A stretch of DNA of 64,000 nt, from the NCBI GenBank assembly GCA_030248215.1, contig JASANG010003130.1:434001-498000 (forward strand), given 5' to 3'. The DNA is from Enoplolaimus lenunculus. Taxonomy: Eukaryota; Nematoda; Enoplea; Enoplida; Thoracostomopsidae. Below, one piece after another: positions 12,854 to 26,300 of the stretch; positions within the stretch are counted from its first letter, which is position 1, and the number at the start of each line of letters is the position of its first letter. The notes under the pieces are model-generated. The model saw only the letters and a list, made by a program, of their open reading frames with translations. It searched no databases and was not told the DNA's origin. Made by a program: the position numbers and the translations under genes.

Positions 12854-13060
12854 TGGTAACGGAAAGCTTGACACAATTTTAAAATTCATGTATCCATATG
12901 AAGAATTTAAGTTTTGTGTAAGTCCAAAAAGTTGACTCAATTGTCCCCAAATACGCCTTTAAAACTATGAGAAAATCGCGTAGAATAAAGCGAGCGAGAA
13001 GACAGACGTTTCAGTATCAACTTTGCAACTGTCGCAAAACGTTTCTTGGTTCGTGAAAAT

Positions 13061-13428
13061 TTACTCAACTGAGAGTTGAATTAAACTGAATCCAACCAGT
13101 TTCTTATACGCAGAATAATTTTCTTAAACTTTTAAATCCTAACTTTTGATGTAAAACTTACTTAACTGACAGTTGAATTAAATTGAATCCAACCAGTTTC
13201 TTATACGCTGAATTATTTTCTTAAACTTTAAATCCTAACTTTTGATATAAAACTTACTTAACTGACAGTTGAATTAAACTGAATCCAACCAGTTTCTTAT
13301 ACGCTGAATTATTTTCTTAAACTTTAAATCCTAACTTTTGATGTAAAACTTACTTAACTGACAGTTGAATTAAACTGAATCCAACCAGTTTCTTATACGT
13401 TAAATTATTTTCTTAACATTGAACCTGA
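13061..13428. repeat. Tandem repeat, four units of about 95-97 bp
   Basis: Each unit has ACTTACTTAACTGACAGTTG, AATCCAACCAGTTTCTTATA and CTTTAAATCCTAACTTTTGA. Units are more than 90% alike by eye. No spacers of variable sequence, so not a CRISPR array. Confidence 0.92.
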
Positions 13429-14317
13429 AACCGATTTCGCAAATACTTTGTCGATTTTGAATTATAGAAGGCTTGGCTAAAAACAAATCACTGCACATAG
13501 ACGCGATCAACTGGAGCCGAAAGGTAAATGAGACCCTATCAACGCTGACCTTTTGCTTAATATTTCATTCCCACAAGACTTTCGGAAACTTTGTAATTTG
13601 TCAACAAAGTAACAAACCTTTTTATACGGGACAGAAGGGGGTATCCATGATTTCGTTTCGGAAGGGAGCCAGAGAATCGAGCGACGAAACGTTTTTGAAC
13701 ACGAGGAACTAGCAAGTTTGTATTTTTAAGTCTGTTCAGAAACTTCGACGTCGGATATATCCCCGCATTGTCCGTTTCAGCGTGGCCCTGATTGATTTTA
13801 AGAATATCGAAGTGGAAGCAAACTAAAATTGAAGAAATGCAAAGTGTTCTTTATTCGAAAAAATCTTAACGTCGCAGGACATATTCAGGTACTGTTTTAT
13901 AATTTAGGTTTTCTGGTTGTAGTCGGACCTGGGATTGCTTTTGGGTTAATGGTTTGGTCAAATTTTGGCGTTCGGTACCAGTGGTAAATGGGGTCATAGA
14001 TACAGGGGGTCAGGGGCTAGAAAAATTTCGGTCCCCCTATAATAGTTTTAGCCCCGGTTATAAGTTCGTTCTTTCTACCGTTTGATGGTCTTCCTAAAAT
14101 TGTTTAAGCCTCTTCTAGCAGGCTGACCTGACTACGAGCTTGATGGCATAAAGGACCAGGAAAAACGAGGTCATCAACGCACCAAACCAAACACACTATA
14201 TCGGCCAATCCAGAAGAGTATGTTGTTGGCTAGCGGCCGCTTTGTTTTTTCAGTAACGAATGTCTTGGACGCCAGCAGGTAAAGCTTTTTAATGTTTGTA
14301 GCTCTATAGAAGAAACC

Positions 14318-15102
14318 GCCAATGTATAGAACAGGCCCGGAATAGTAGTATAAGCATAATCCTAAACCTAAACCTAAGCCTAAACAGTGGCGTACCGAGA
14401 AATTTGGATTGGGGGGCCCCGCATCCTCCCATGTTCGTGCCTTAGGTTTCCACCAAATGTGAAATTAGAACCCTTTAACAGTGCCCATCTGAATTTTTGG
14501 CGTGATATATGAGATTGGTCACGCTTTCCTAGTCGGCGCCCAGACCAATTTCAGTTTTCTTTTAGGTACCCTAAATTGTTAGCTGGCTGGGTAGCTGGGT
14601 CAAACAAAATTGTTCGTTCTCAAAATGTTTCTGTATTCATCAACTGCTTGGTGTAAATAACCAAACCGGAACCCCATGTCAACCAATTGTGTAACTGTGA
14701 AACTTTTGCACAATTTTATTATCTTTAGCTTTGAGCCGATTCGGTTACGAAATTAGACGGTGAAGTTTTCCTTTGAACAGCGCCAAAGGCAAAATTTTTT
14801 CAAAATTGAATAATATAACAACCTCGCGAGCGAAGCGAGCTAGAAGCTAGGCGGAATTTTTGTATCTAATGTAAGTTTTGACACAACGAACTCATTCCGA
14901 TTGGTTGGGTCCGCGGCCCCCCCCTGCCCCCCTCTCGGTACGCCCCTGAACCTAAGCCTAAGCCTAAGCCTAAGCGTAAGAATACGCCTATACATAAGCC
15001 TAAGCCTAAACCTAAGCCTAAGCAAAAAATTAATGTAAAGCTCAAGCTTACTCTATTACAGTCCCACCGGAAAACGTTTCGGCCCTATACTATACATGGG
15101 CC
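14318..15102. repeat. TTAGGC-containing TIR MITE, copy 5, split by a second element
   Basis: Left end GCCAATGTATAGAACAGGCC and right end GGCCCTATACTATACATGGGC. The GCCTAA run is interrupted at 14385-14948 by a different TIR element. Confidence 0.85.
14385..14948. mobile_element. TIR element nested in a MITE
   Basis: Ends CAGTGGCGTACCGAGA and TCTCGGTACGCCCCTG are inverted repeats; 564 bp, non-coding. A CAG...CTG end with GGCGT is common among hAT-like elements, but the target duplication is obscured by the host's own hexamer repeat. Confidence 0.8.
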
Positions 15103-15471
15103 AAAGAAACATTTACGATATTTACAGTAATACACCAGCTTATTTAAAATTTTCTCCACTGGATCCACCTACTTGCCCTCAATTTTTCACGATACTCCTG
15201 CGACAACCGTAACGAGTGGTGATATTTTTTGGTACAGCAAAGCAGTTAATACTGTAATTTTCTGATTTTTATGTATCGACTTCCTGAGTATTTCTTACCT
15301 TTTACAATAAACAGGAGCACTCGGATGCTAAAAAACGTTCAAATTTTCAACCTATAAGGCTTCAATACTCAACTATATGTGACATTACTAACCTGTCGTC
15401 ACAATCTAGTCTTAACAGCATTCCCATGTCAACAATAGCAAAATTTATTTATATTTAGATATATTAAACTA

Positions 15472-15682
15472 TATTGCAAAAAATGGTGACTCGAATTGAC
15501 TCTTTCCGAAATAGGCTTTGCGGGATTGCACAATCTGAGTTAAATTCGACTCCGCCAGAGTGAAACGTGCGACTCAGTGAGTCGAATATGACTCTGGTGG
15601 AGTCGAATTTTGACTAAATTTGTGTAGTCCCGAAAAGCCTATTTCGGACAGTCAATAATTTGACTCACCATTTTTTACAGTG
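15472..15682. mobile_element. GACTC-rich TIR element, complete copy
   Basis: TTGCAAAAAATGGTGACTCG at the left, GACTCACCATTTTTTACAG at the right; the interior is a long palindrome of GAGTCGAAT/ATTCGACTC motifs and CCGAAATAGGC. Confidence 0.78.
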
Positions 15683-15734
15683 TAGAGACAACCTCTTAAT
15701 AGCTGGTTTGTCCAATATTTTTTGAGAGGGGTAA

Positions 15735-15880
15735 TAGCATAATTAAGTTCTAAGCCTAAATATAAGCCTAAGCCTCAGCGTCAACTAATTCTAAGCCTGA
15801 ACAAAAAATCTATTAAAGCTTAAGCCTACTCTACTGCATTTTCGCGAAAAATGGCTCGCCTGTCCAAGTAACTTGGGCCA
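15735..15880. repeat. Degraded TTAGGC-family copy
   Basis: GCCTAA hexamers followed by AAAGCTTAAGCCTACTCTAC and a GGGCC end; the left end is missing. Confidence 0.55.
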
Positions 15881-15970
15881 ATTATGATATGGTATACAGT
15901 TCGAAACCTAGAGTTATGGGTTCAGATCCAAGTAAATCTCAGACGAATTCGAAAATATTCTGGTGAGTAA

Positions 15971-16654
15971 TGCGGGGTTCGCGTTATAACCGGGGCAGGC
16001 GGGACATGGTTTGCCCCATGTTGATTCGACGTAAACGTTAAAATACGAGCTCTTATATCAGGTCAACAGACAGAAGTCGAATGACATATGACGTTAGCTT
16101 ACAAACCACCGCTGTGAAATCATCAATGTACACAAGGGACGGTATGTCACGTGATACTGTGGGACATTTATGCGAATATCATATGATATTCCAAAATTTC
16201 AACTAATATCTTATGATATTCAGCGGAACGATGTAACCTTTGGGAACTAATAAATGAATGAATAGTTGGACGGTAGCGGCACAAATATACTTTAAATATA
16301 CCAAATACACGCCACGCCTGCAAACAAATCTTTTACCGACACAAAATGGCTTAAAACCACAGCTTCATAATGGAAAATTTAAATTTCAAATTCTAGTATC
16401 ATATGATATTTAACAGGACAATTTGGGCATGTTACCTCAAGTATGCAGACATTTGAAAATATATCATATGATATTCGCAGACAATACCTCGAATATCATA
16501 TGATATTGAAGAACAAATGGTGACGTGTTAAACAGCAGATAAATACGAATTTTTAAATGCGATATAGGATCTATATGCAGACAAAATGTTACCCAGTAGT
16601 CAAATAGGGACAAAACGTGTCCCAAGCTGCCCCGGTTATAACGTGAACCCCGCA
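15971..16654. mobile_element. 'TGCGGGGTTC' TIR element with CATATG palindromes, copy 1
   Basis: Ends TGCGGGGTTCGCGTTATAAC and GTTATAACGTGAACCCCGCA; 684 bp. The interior holds at least five near copies of ATATCATATGATATT (near 16174, 16208, 16398, 16460, 16491). No reading frame of note. Confidence 0.85.
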
Positions 16655-16766
16655 TAAGGATCACATATGTACTAATTGGCGCTAGCAAACTTTGTGTAAC
16701 GTTTGGTTGCGCTTTCCTCCGTTTCGGTGGAATTGGTCCTTTACATATCTCAATGGCTCCAGGGTA

Positions 16767-16870
16767 TTTTAGGGTTGCGCTATACTTTACTGAGCCGGAT
16801 GCCTGCGCGTACCGCCGCACGCCGCCGTGCGCCGATTTTCATCAGGACTCGGGCTCGCGTAATTTTTAAC
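16767..16870. repeat. One end of a 'TAGGGTTGCGCTATA' element
   Basis: TTTTAGGGTTGCGCTATACT followed by a GC-rich stretch (CGCCGCACGCCGCCGTGCGC). The matching right end is not found. Confidence 0.55.
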
Positions 16871-17210
16871 CCAAGAGCCTACAGCCTGTGTCTTAATGAA
16901 CAAACATATGCATTACTTCACTCTTGGGGAACGTTAAAAAAGTAAGTAGCGACACAATCTAGTAAAGTGTAACTGGCTAATCGTAAGCCTTTGCTAAGAT
17001 GACAGACACAGATTCAATTATGACTTAAAATTCAAACTTGATAAACCCGTGTCAAAGCAAACAGCAAAGCTGTCAAAGTCAACTGAGCAGTTAGTAAAAC
17101 CTAAACCCGTCTAAAGGCAATGGCCAATCCAGACTAAAGGATCGCCTGACTCAAACCCCGACTTTCTGTGTGCATTCAAGTCTTTTCATAAGTTATCGTC
17201 TTAATCACTA

Positions 17211-17602
17211 CTGTAGTGATCCGAATACGAGAGGGGAGTGATATTACCTTCTGTTATTCGGTTAGGGACTGTTATTTATTTTTATCCTGCCCTTTGTTGC
17301 TGACATATATATGGTGTTGCAATTATCTGTTGAATTAAATGTTTATTTGTCTTGTATCAAAAGCTTGAGCGAATGCAAGGTTATATAACTTACTAAATAT
17401 ATTCTTTAAAAACTATGCCTTAAAGTTTCAAACTCAACTTCATTTGGTCTCGAAGTCATTTTTGCGGTACAATTAGGGAAAATTGACATTTATGGACTCT
17501 GATAACGGTTTAGGAATTCTATCCGCTTACGGACTCCTATTAGGAATACGGATTCGTATTGATTAGGACTCAAAAGGGGGACCCCCTCTTATTACCCACT
17601 GT
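17211..17602. mobile_element. 'GACCCGAATAAG' TIR MITE, copy 2 (right end eroded)
   Basis: Left end CTGTAGTGATCCGAATACGA; the right end retains only CCCCCTCTTATTACCCACTG. The interior matches the other copies. Confidence 0.82.
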
Positions 17603-18989
17603 ATCAAAAATGAACGTAAACTATCCGAAAAAACAACATGAAGCCATTCTCTGCTTAAAATTATTATATCCACACCTCAAAAATATCGAAGCGTTCTCTC
17701 ACAAAGCGAGTTCGGACCATACCAGAACACGAATGAAACATAACTATGGGGTGCTGTCAGATACGTACAAGGGGGTCTCCCTTCACCCCCAGGGTTTCCT
17801 ACGCAAATATTTATGTACGAAAATATATATAGAGCAAAAAATGAAAAATTTGTAGGTACACCGAAGTTTATTTAAAATTTTCTTCAGCGGACTCCAGCGG
17901 CTCACAGTGCAGCGTTAATATTCCTACAGCGCCTGCGACTAGAACTTGCTATATATTTAAAACAACGATACAAACACAAAACAGAAAGCCTGGGTTCTAG
18001 TACCCGACATTTCTACATAGATCTCTATGCCGGCTTCACCAGGCAAAGCTAAACACTAGTGTCACGCTTATATGAGTTCGTGGCATGCATGTCTATATTA
18101 TACTCATACACTGATATATGCTGTATATTCTGATGCTAGAATAGGTTCCCATAGCTTCAGTGTATGGTACAAGTACTTTAAGATTAATTTTAAGGCACAC
18201 TATTGGCTACTCCTGAGGGGTACCTGGGGCCATGGGACGAACTTTGAGCATTCCGAGATCGATCCCCCAAAGACCCAAAGAAAATGGGAAATATTGTCTA
18301 AAATTGAACACTATAAATTGCGTCCGGCCCTTTATTCGCTTACCTTACCAGGATTTTGTCCACAGTTCTAAATATTTGGACTGCTAATTGCGTAATAATA
18401 TGTGAACATAGGGGTACCACAGACTATTTGCGTATAACGCACGCTTATCAAGCTTCTCGTACCCTAGGCCTAACACATGCATATCCAAAAATATCCATCC
18501 TCGTATCCTTCTCCAGACAATCCTACATCGACACTCCATGCGGTGACGATTGCAAATGACACTCATCCTCTCATTTCAGAAAAAATATTTATCGTTTAGT
18601 AAAGTAGCAGTTTATTACAGAAACATCAAGACAAACAAAATTTCAATTTTTTTTGTCCCTTGTTTTATGGAGAATTACTATTTTCGGCTGACGATAAACT
18701 GTCACTCATTGTATTATACTTCACTTGGTATATGACGTCAAAGCCACCTCGAATGCTGATGCTTTCTTGTTTACGACTGTACTTAATAAAGCCAAAAGCA
18801 TGGAGTAGAGAGGAGTTGATATTGGAAGAATATGAAACATGACTTTTGCGGGCATAAACGAACCAAAAAATTTTTAACTCTGTCGTCCAACAAAATTTCT
18901 AACCGACGTCAAAGTGCGTTTTTATTGTTTATTACGCTATTAATCAATTGTGTACGCTTGTGAACCCTATCGTTAATAATAAGGAGACC

Positions 18990-19170
18990 ATATAAAAAAT
19001 AGGACCGTACTTGTAGTATAAGCATATTGCTAATCTTTAGCCGAAAACTATCAGCGTAAAGTTAAGCATATAAATAAGCATAGGCCTTAGCCTAAAGTAA
19101 TATAAAATAGTGCTAAAGTTACGCTATTGCAGTTGCGTGTAAAAACGGTCGGTCCCTGATCTATACACAA
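18990..19170. repeat. Degraded TTAGGC-family copy
   Basis: Has the right-hand AAAGTTACGCTATTGCAG and GGTCCCTGATCTATACAC ends but few intact hexamers. Confidence 0.5.
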
Positions 19171-20162
19171 ACCCTTGCCACAGCCCACGCCCAGAGCGGG
19201 AAAGTAAATTCAACTTTAAAAACTCCGTTGGAACCAAAAGTTAGGCGTTTTGACAAGGTTGAGTTCAAAAATATGCGTCTCGAGTCATAGCGTATGCTCA
19301 TTGCTCGAACCAGTACTTGTCTAGTCCCCTCCACCAGTTATAAGTTAATAAACGGAACCAATCCATGCATTTAGTATAGAGTACTGTACAATGGGCACTT
19401 TTACTTTCCGATCAAAGGGATGCAGCAGCCCCCCCCTGCCTCCTTCGCAATTTAAAGACGCCCTGAACAGAATAGGACTGTTCCCCCAAGGCCCATCCCT
19501 CGCTAACCGGGTTCCATACTTGACCGCTAAAAACACAATAGTATAAATTTCATTAGATGTTTTAATTAGTCTAATAAAATGAATTGCTTAGTGTGGGGGT
19601 TTGGCGGCCACAGACACCCGTCTTACTTTGGGTCCCGTGAAATTGTGGTGATCAGGGCAAGCGCCCTGATTAGGAAAAAGTGTCCATAACACATATTCTA
19701 TAAATGTAGGGTAAACGTGTTTTGGACTGAAACTTATTAAGCAAGAGACAGGTCTACATCGTTTAATACGGTGCTAACGCACGGTTTTGCCGGATTTAAC
19801 CCTGCCATGGTCACAAAATCTTTCAAAAGCAACCGCCACAACCCGTGCATACTTTACTGTCACTGCTACATTCCCATGACTAACTAAAACCTGAAAACCT
19901 AAACCAAGCCCGAAAAGCTGTGAAAAATATTCTATCCAATTAGTAAATGCCTAGATTTTGCCTTGTTCGTGTCTGCAGAAAAATGCTAAATTTAGACTGT
20001 AGGCATTAATATACAGAATGCCTACTGTTAGATACAAGATAAACTAAAGACGTCATAAAGGCTTTGACCAAAATATGGAAAATAAAATGGTGAAGAATGC
20101 GCGAATGTGCACAAGAATTATTTTAATTGTACCAAAACACAAGGTTTTTGCTTTGTTGACTT

Positions 20163-20320
20163 GGCCCACGAACAGATCAGGACGAAACGTTTTTCCGCGG
20201 GAGAGCAGTGGAGTAAGCGTAAACTGTAGACTATTGTTTTGCTCAGGCTTAGGCTTAGTGGTACGATTAGGCTTAAGAGTACGATCATACTACTTTTACG
20301 GGTAATTTTATACATTGGCC
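20163..20320. repeat. TTAGGC-containing TIR MITE, copy 6 (degraded)
   Basis: Diverged ends GGCCCACGAACAGATCAGG and TTTATACATTGGCC with a short TTAGGC run and the conserved AGTAAGCGTAAACT left part. Confidence 0.65.
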
Positions 20321-23300
20321 GTTGGCTTGCAAGTGCAAAATGTATCTGGTTCAAATTAAACCACAGCGTATAAGTGAGTAGCAATGCCGCGTATATAATT
20401 CTCAACTCCCAAGTGGTACCCCAGTTAATAAGGGGGGTTGGACAATAGAGTTGAAAAGTTAGTTTGGATACTGCATTCGAAAAATAGATACATTGAACAT
20501 GAAACCAGCGCCCGACACAGGTAAGAATCAACACCTCGAAAATAGCGCAAACAAACCAGAACAAATATAAAATTGAAACACTTTGATTTTTATGTCAATA
20601 TGATTGAAACATTCAAAGTTTCATTTGGGTTATCTCGTCATTTTAGCCTAGTAAAACAAAGGATCCATCTTCATTTTAGATCAAGAATAAAATTTGATAA
20701 TTTTTTTGCTAAAACGCAAACGGATATTTGAGTTCCGCGCTGTCTATTGAGGTGAAGAAACTGCGATAACACGTGCAGACGTCTAACGAAACAACCTGCC
20801 AGCCTAGGGCAGACACTATGTCTCATTGTTCTTGACTGCTTAGCAACAAACAAGCCAGTCTTGTACATTAAGGAAAGTTCAATTTAACTTTTTTAAACGA
20901 AGTAAAAACAAAAATAAATCAATTTTAGGTATAGTTGAAAAAAGGGTTGAACGTTTTTGAAACAAACCCTCATGCTGGTTGGATTAAAACTGATGTAGAA
21001 CAAGTGTTGCCTTCAAACATGACCTACTCGGAAATGAATTATGTGTTCTGGTGATTTCAAAACGGGTTGTGCAATCATCAATTGAAAGCATCATCAAAGA
21101 TTTAGTGTAGACCATTGGACAAAGATGGGGTGAAACGTGAGCAGAGATTTACAATTCATTTGAGTTTTCGTACACTAAAGCACAACCTCAAATGTGAGTC
21201 AGAAAGTGACAATCAAATTTGGTTGATATATACTCAAATGCGCCGAACTCTTATCATCAGTTAGCGATATTGTTTCAAACCGTCGAACTCTTGCCATTGC
21301 GGGTTTCAAGGCACGTGCAGAATTTTGGCAACATCATACACTGTTTCCAAAATCATAAGACCAATTTATAATCAACTGGTGATACGGGTTACACAAACTT
21401 AACAATATCGGCTTTGGATCAACATTTTGAGATTAACATCTGCTCATGGTTGCATTTGCGCCCATTTCCTAACGGTAACTGGGATCGTTTGCAAAGATCG
21501 CTTGGGGTATTTCGAATTAAAGTTACATTCAGACGAGAAAAAGACAGTATATATTCAGGATAATAGGCGGAGTCGAATTTGACTAAGTTTGTGTAGTCCG
21601 GTAGAGCCTATTTCCGAGAGAATCAATTTGACTCGTCATTTTTTGCAGTGTTGGATTGGACGAAAAAGTTGTAAGTAAAATATACACACTCTCGCAATAA
21701 AATCCTGGCTACGCATCTCATGCAAACGCTTAGAATTTTAACAACCGTTGAATCTGGCGAAAAACTCGTATTAAACCAGTCAAATCAGGGTCATATATTT
21801 TACCAAAAAACCTTTGATGCAAAAATAGTTCTGTTGTATCTATGGTAACCAGCGCTTTAACCCTGCAAAATGTAGAGAAACAAAAAAATTACGATAATTC
21901 AAGGTCAATACTGGCAGAAATCGTTGCTAGGGTTACAATTGAGTATATATATGATATATGACACAGTATTGTCACAAAGATAAATTTTAATTTCGTGGCA
22001 GAAAACGTGGAATTTAGTTGGTGTTTGAAAGGTGTACTGTTCACAGCTACAGTTTTCTAAGTATATATATTAATCTCGTAATAATTTAACTGAAAACTTT
22101 ATTTGAACCGCTAGAACTTGATATATATTGAGCAGAACTGTTAATATTTTGGTTACAATCTAATTTTTCATAAAAGTAAAATTGAAAGCCCTTTGAAAAT
22201 CATCAATGTACCCAAATTAATTTATTCTTTAAGTTTCAGTAGCTTGCAAGTCAGCAGATGCGTAGTAGACAAGTTTTCCTGTGTTATAAATTGCCAGCCA
22301 AGCAGACTTGCTCCTTTTAAATTTTTGAGTATCAATATATTTGGCTCTTATACGCTACACAAGCAGGCTAGGCTTAGGCTGACGCTTAGGTTTTCGAAAG
22401 GGATTACCTTAGCAGTAATCTATTAAGCCATAACCTTTGTCTAAGCTTTACCAATGCCTAAAACTGAACATGAGCCTAAAGGCTTAATCATAAATGTTTG
22501 GGGAAAGCGTACAATAGCCTATTATTTCTCGTGGCTAACTTTGTAGAACCTCTGCAGATCATATTAATGAAAGTTTTTGCAGAACATAATGAGAACTTTT
22601 GCGTGTTGGAGGATATGTCACGAAAATTATCAAAGCACATAGAAAAATAGTTGTACTGAGTTTCAGAGCGAAGCCCTTAGCCAACTGTGAAATTGTGAGA
22701 AATCGGAACAAAAATTTGCATTGTAAGTTTGATTTTAACCCTGAAAAATTTACACTCGGCAGCCGGTGATGGAGATGCATCCCCCATCCCCATCTCCCCC
22801 CTTGGAATCGCCCTTGCATGGTGCTTTGGTCACCCGCAGGGCGGGCGCCTTCACCAGAAGCGCCGTGACCAGTAGTTTCGGCCATGTATAATTCACCAGA
22901 AAATTTACACCATACAGATTACTTCCTTCGAATGACTGCAACAATATAAGTTGGCCATGTTAAATTAGGGCTGAGTAGGAAATGTTTCTAGTTAAAATTT
23001 TGCCAATATACATTTTACTTTAGTATATATACTAACTTATAAACACATTGTTTATGGAACGCAGTGGGTTCGTCTACACTTGCTTGCACAAATGCGCCGG
23101 CACCGCTAGAACCAAATGAAACTGCATGCGGTTCTAAATTTCTTTGTGATGGCACTCGAACGAGTTCAATTTTAGCTGATCTGCCAAAAGGAATTTAAAT
23201 AATGATTGATATTTTGTTTACTTTAAATGTGCAAGCAAAATATGTTTAATAAACTGATTAAATAAAGCGAATTGTACGGGCATTAAAGTTTTAATACCTA

Positions 23301-26300
23301 TCAATTATTAAGGCTTACATCTGAAGCTGCACCATTGAAACCATAGCTTGGACACTACCATCGGATATCCGCGGTACCCGCGCTTACTCGCGGGTAAAGA
23401 CGGGTCGGGTAAAGAATTTCAGGAGCGGGTAAACCCGCGGGCAAAGATTTTTAAACCAGTGTTCAGTAGTACTAAAAGTGAAAAGTTAAAACTAAAAAGC
23501 ATTGCTTGTGTGCACGGAACGATGAGCCCGTATTATTATAAGGGCCTGCGTGTTGGAAGACATAGGGACAGTCCCGTAGCAAGCTCACCTTGCTGTGGGA
23601 AGTCTTAGAATTGTTCAGTAGGGTCATACAAAAGATTAACAAGCAAACTTGAAAATTTTCTAGGTGGTAACAAATTCTCCCAGGGTTGCTGAACCCTCCT
23701 AGTACCTTAGAGGTGGATACTGAGAAGCTTAGGTTTACGCTTAATAGCATTAGTCTTTAGGCGTACCTGTAGTTAGGCTTGCACTTTGGCTTAGATTTAA
23801 AATTCAATTTAAGCTATTAGGCTTAGCAGACATGCCTTAAGTGTCGAAAAATGCAAAACGAAACGAAGTTTAATTTAAATTTTAGTCAAAATCATGTAGA
23901 TTGTGGTACCAATGAATTCTAAGTTTGAAATGGCCATCAACAGTATCGCTTAGACTAAAAGTGTGAAGCAACTCGCATTGATCAAGATTCTGTTCCAACT
24001 GTTTAAGGACACACGGAACGTTTGGACCATATGCTTCCTCTACAAGCTTTCTTGTCCATCTGGGTATTTTTTGTCTAGAGATATACGGAACTAAGAATAC
24101 ATGTATGCGCGAAGCTATTAAATCACGCTTTCTAAATTAGTTAGATTGTTAGCTTTCTTCATTTATAGCATTATTTCGTTTAAAAATTAAATTTAAATGA
24201 TAGATTGTTTTGTTAATCATTTCCTATTGTATTAAATTTCAGTTTCAGACTAGAAATTTGAACAAAGCAGATCAGTTAATATTTGTACTCAAAAAACATA
24301 TTTTTAACTGACTGAAACCGAATATTTATTTTTCATTAGGAGCAGTTTTGTAGCGTATTTAAATATTAAAAGGCAGCAATCGTCAACAATTGGTCCGGCT
24401 AAATTACACGGCGCCGTACTTAATTGTCCGTATTCAATAGATTCATTTAGTAGCAAAGCGAAGTAGATTCCTTAGTTATATTTAATAGTAAGGTAGTTTA
24501 ATGACCGTATTCACTATATATGCGGGTAGCACGTATCAACAGTTGGTTGATAGATAGATCTTGGAACTTTCAAATGACTGAACGCAGAGCTGAAGAATTT
24601 TGGAATCCAGTTCGTCCCAGCGTTTTAATCTTTATTTTGCCACGTGTTTGTTTCATCATTTGTGAACACAGGAATGTCTAGGATATCATTTCGAGAAAAG
24701 TATAACCTAATATTAAACTTTGAATTGAAAAAATAATTCTAAAAGCCTGTATAATTTCTCCCCAAACATTTCGGTGAATATACCTCGGTATCACTCTTAG
24801 AATAAATGCAAATCTTCTAAATTTCGCCTTTCAGAGAGAAAGAATCTGCTGGTATCACAGCTAATTTGACAAAATTTCACTTTTCTCGAACTAAGACCTT
24901 TTATTAGCAAAAATAAATTACTGTAAACGTTTACGAACGTTCTTGTGGTCTTTTCCATGGTGTAACCGGATATCTGTTTCCATTTCCGTTTCCGATAAAA
25001 ATCGGTGTCCGATCCGGTTTCAGTTATAGAAATAACGAAAATTACGATATTTTACGTTCAAATTTACTTAATGAAGTAATCGTGTTCAAGTTTGGAAATT
25101 TAAAATACCAAATCGATAGTGAACATTTTTATCACGACATTTGATTTATTCTGTAATTTTTTATTTTAAGGTATTAACCTGACCGTTTTATAATACTTAA
25201 TGAACATGTGTATCTCCTTCAGATATCACCAACTAGTAGTACAATAGTTCACTTCTATGCTTATTGGAATAGCATAGTTATCGTTTTCACAGCTTAAGGG
25301 TCGCCAAATAAAGTAGAGTGACCCCCTTGAAAAATTTTGGTCATCGAAAAAAAAACTTGCAACTTAACTTTGCTTGGAAGTCATCTAAAATCGTTGTATG
25401 CCACTTAAAAAAAAATCGGAACCACCTAGCGTGTTGAGCCAGCTACAAGCCTGATGCCAAGATCTATTGATAAACTCGTACAGCGCCCGTTGGCATTGCC
25501 TATTACAAGTTAATCTATTGTTATTCATTTTGTTCGTTTTAGTATCGGTTTCAGTGGTTGCATACAAATTTAAATGTGAAGTTGTGCGTTTCCATCCATG
25601 TACAGAGAAACTCAGAAATAACCCCATCAATTAGGTTGGAAAATAATTAGCGATTATTACCCTGCATATTGGCATTTCGGAATTATATTTATCTCAGCAT
25701 CAATACAATTTTATTACATTGGCTGTTCATTCAAGTTTTGGGTCAGCTTACATTTACGAGTGTCTCGTTTTCATGCAGGTCAGTATAATACAGTAAGTTT
25801 AGGATTAAATTCATCATTAGCCGTAGGCTTGGGTTAGACAAGATTTAAGTTAATGTTTTACCCTCAAAACTTTATGACCCTTTGACTACTGGAAATGACC
25901 TGAGCGGTAAAAACACTTTTACACCCATATGGGGAAACTTAGAGGAGGTTCAAAAATTTACACTGGGTGTGGTTAAAACTTTATATGTTTTGGTGTGGGT
26001 TATATTTTAAAGTTATACTAAATATGCTTGTTTATTCGATTCGCACGGAGATTGGATTAACAGTGAATCAAACGAGTAACGCCGAACCGTTATACCAGAA
26101 AGGCGTCGTAGTTGTAGCAGGGCTCTTAAATATATAAGCCGTGGTACAAATATTTTCTGTAGTCTTAAATGTCATGTTTTGAGACAAGCCATATGGCAAC
26201 CGACTACTATTTGTCAAAAGCCAGTGCTTTTGAAACGGTCAGCTTTACATTATGGTTTTTAACAAGATGTAATGATTAGCTTAAGAACCATGTTAAAATG

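Larger units (their letters stand above)
11808..15471. other. Gene-poor repeat mosaic
   Basis: Holds a 'GTAGCCA' element (about 12092-12206), a CAGTGGCGTCTGC element (12689-12853), the four-unit tandem repeat (13061-13428) and the nested MITE pair (14318-15102). The remainder is unremarkable, with no gene. Confidence 0.6.
16655..20162. other. Gene-poor stretch
   Basis: Contains one end of a 'TAGGGTTGCGCTATA' element at 16767-16870, a truncated 'GACCCGAATAAG' MITE at 17211-17602 and a degraded TTAGGC-family copy at 18990-19170. No exon with convincing protein similarity is seen. Confidence 0.6.

Noticed and set aside
13061-13428. CRISPR-like array
   Set aside because: Units are contiguous, lack unique spacers, and the DNA is eukaryotic.
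20118-20564. 148-codon hydrophobic frame on the minus strand
   Set aside because: Its second half runs through a degraded TTAGGC MITE, and no splice or protein signal supports the first half.
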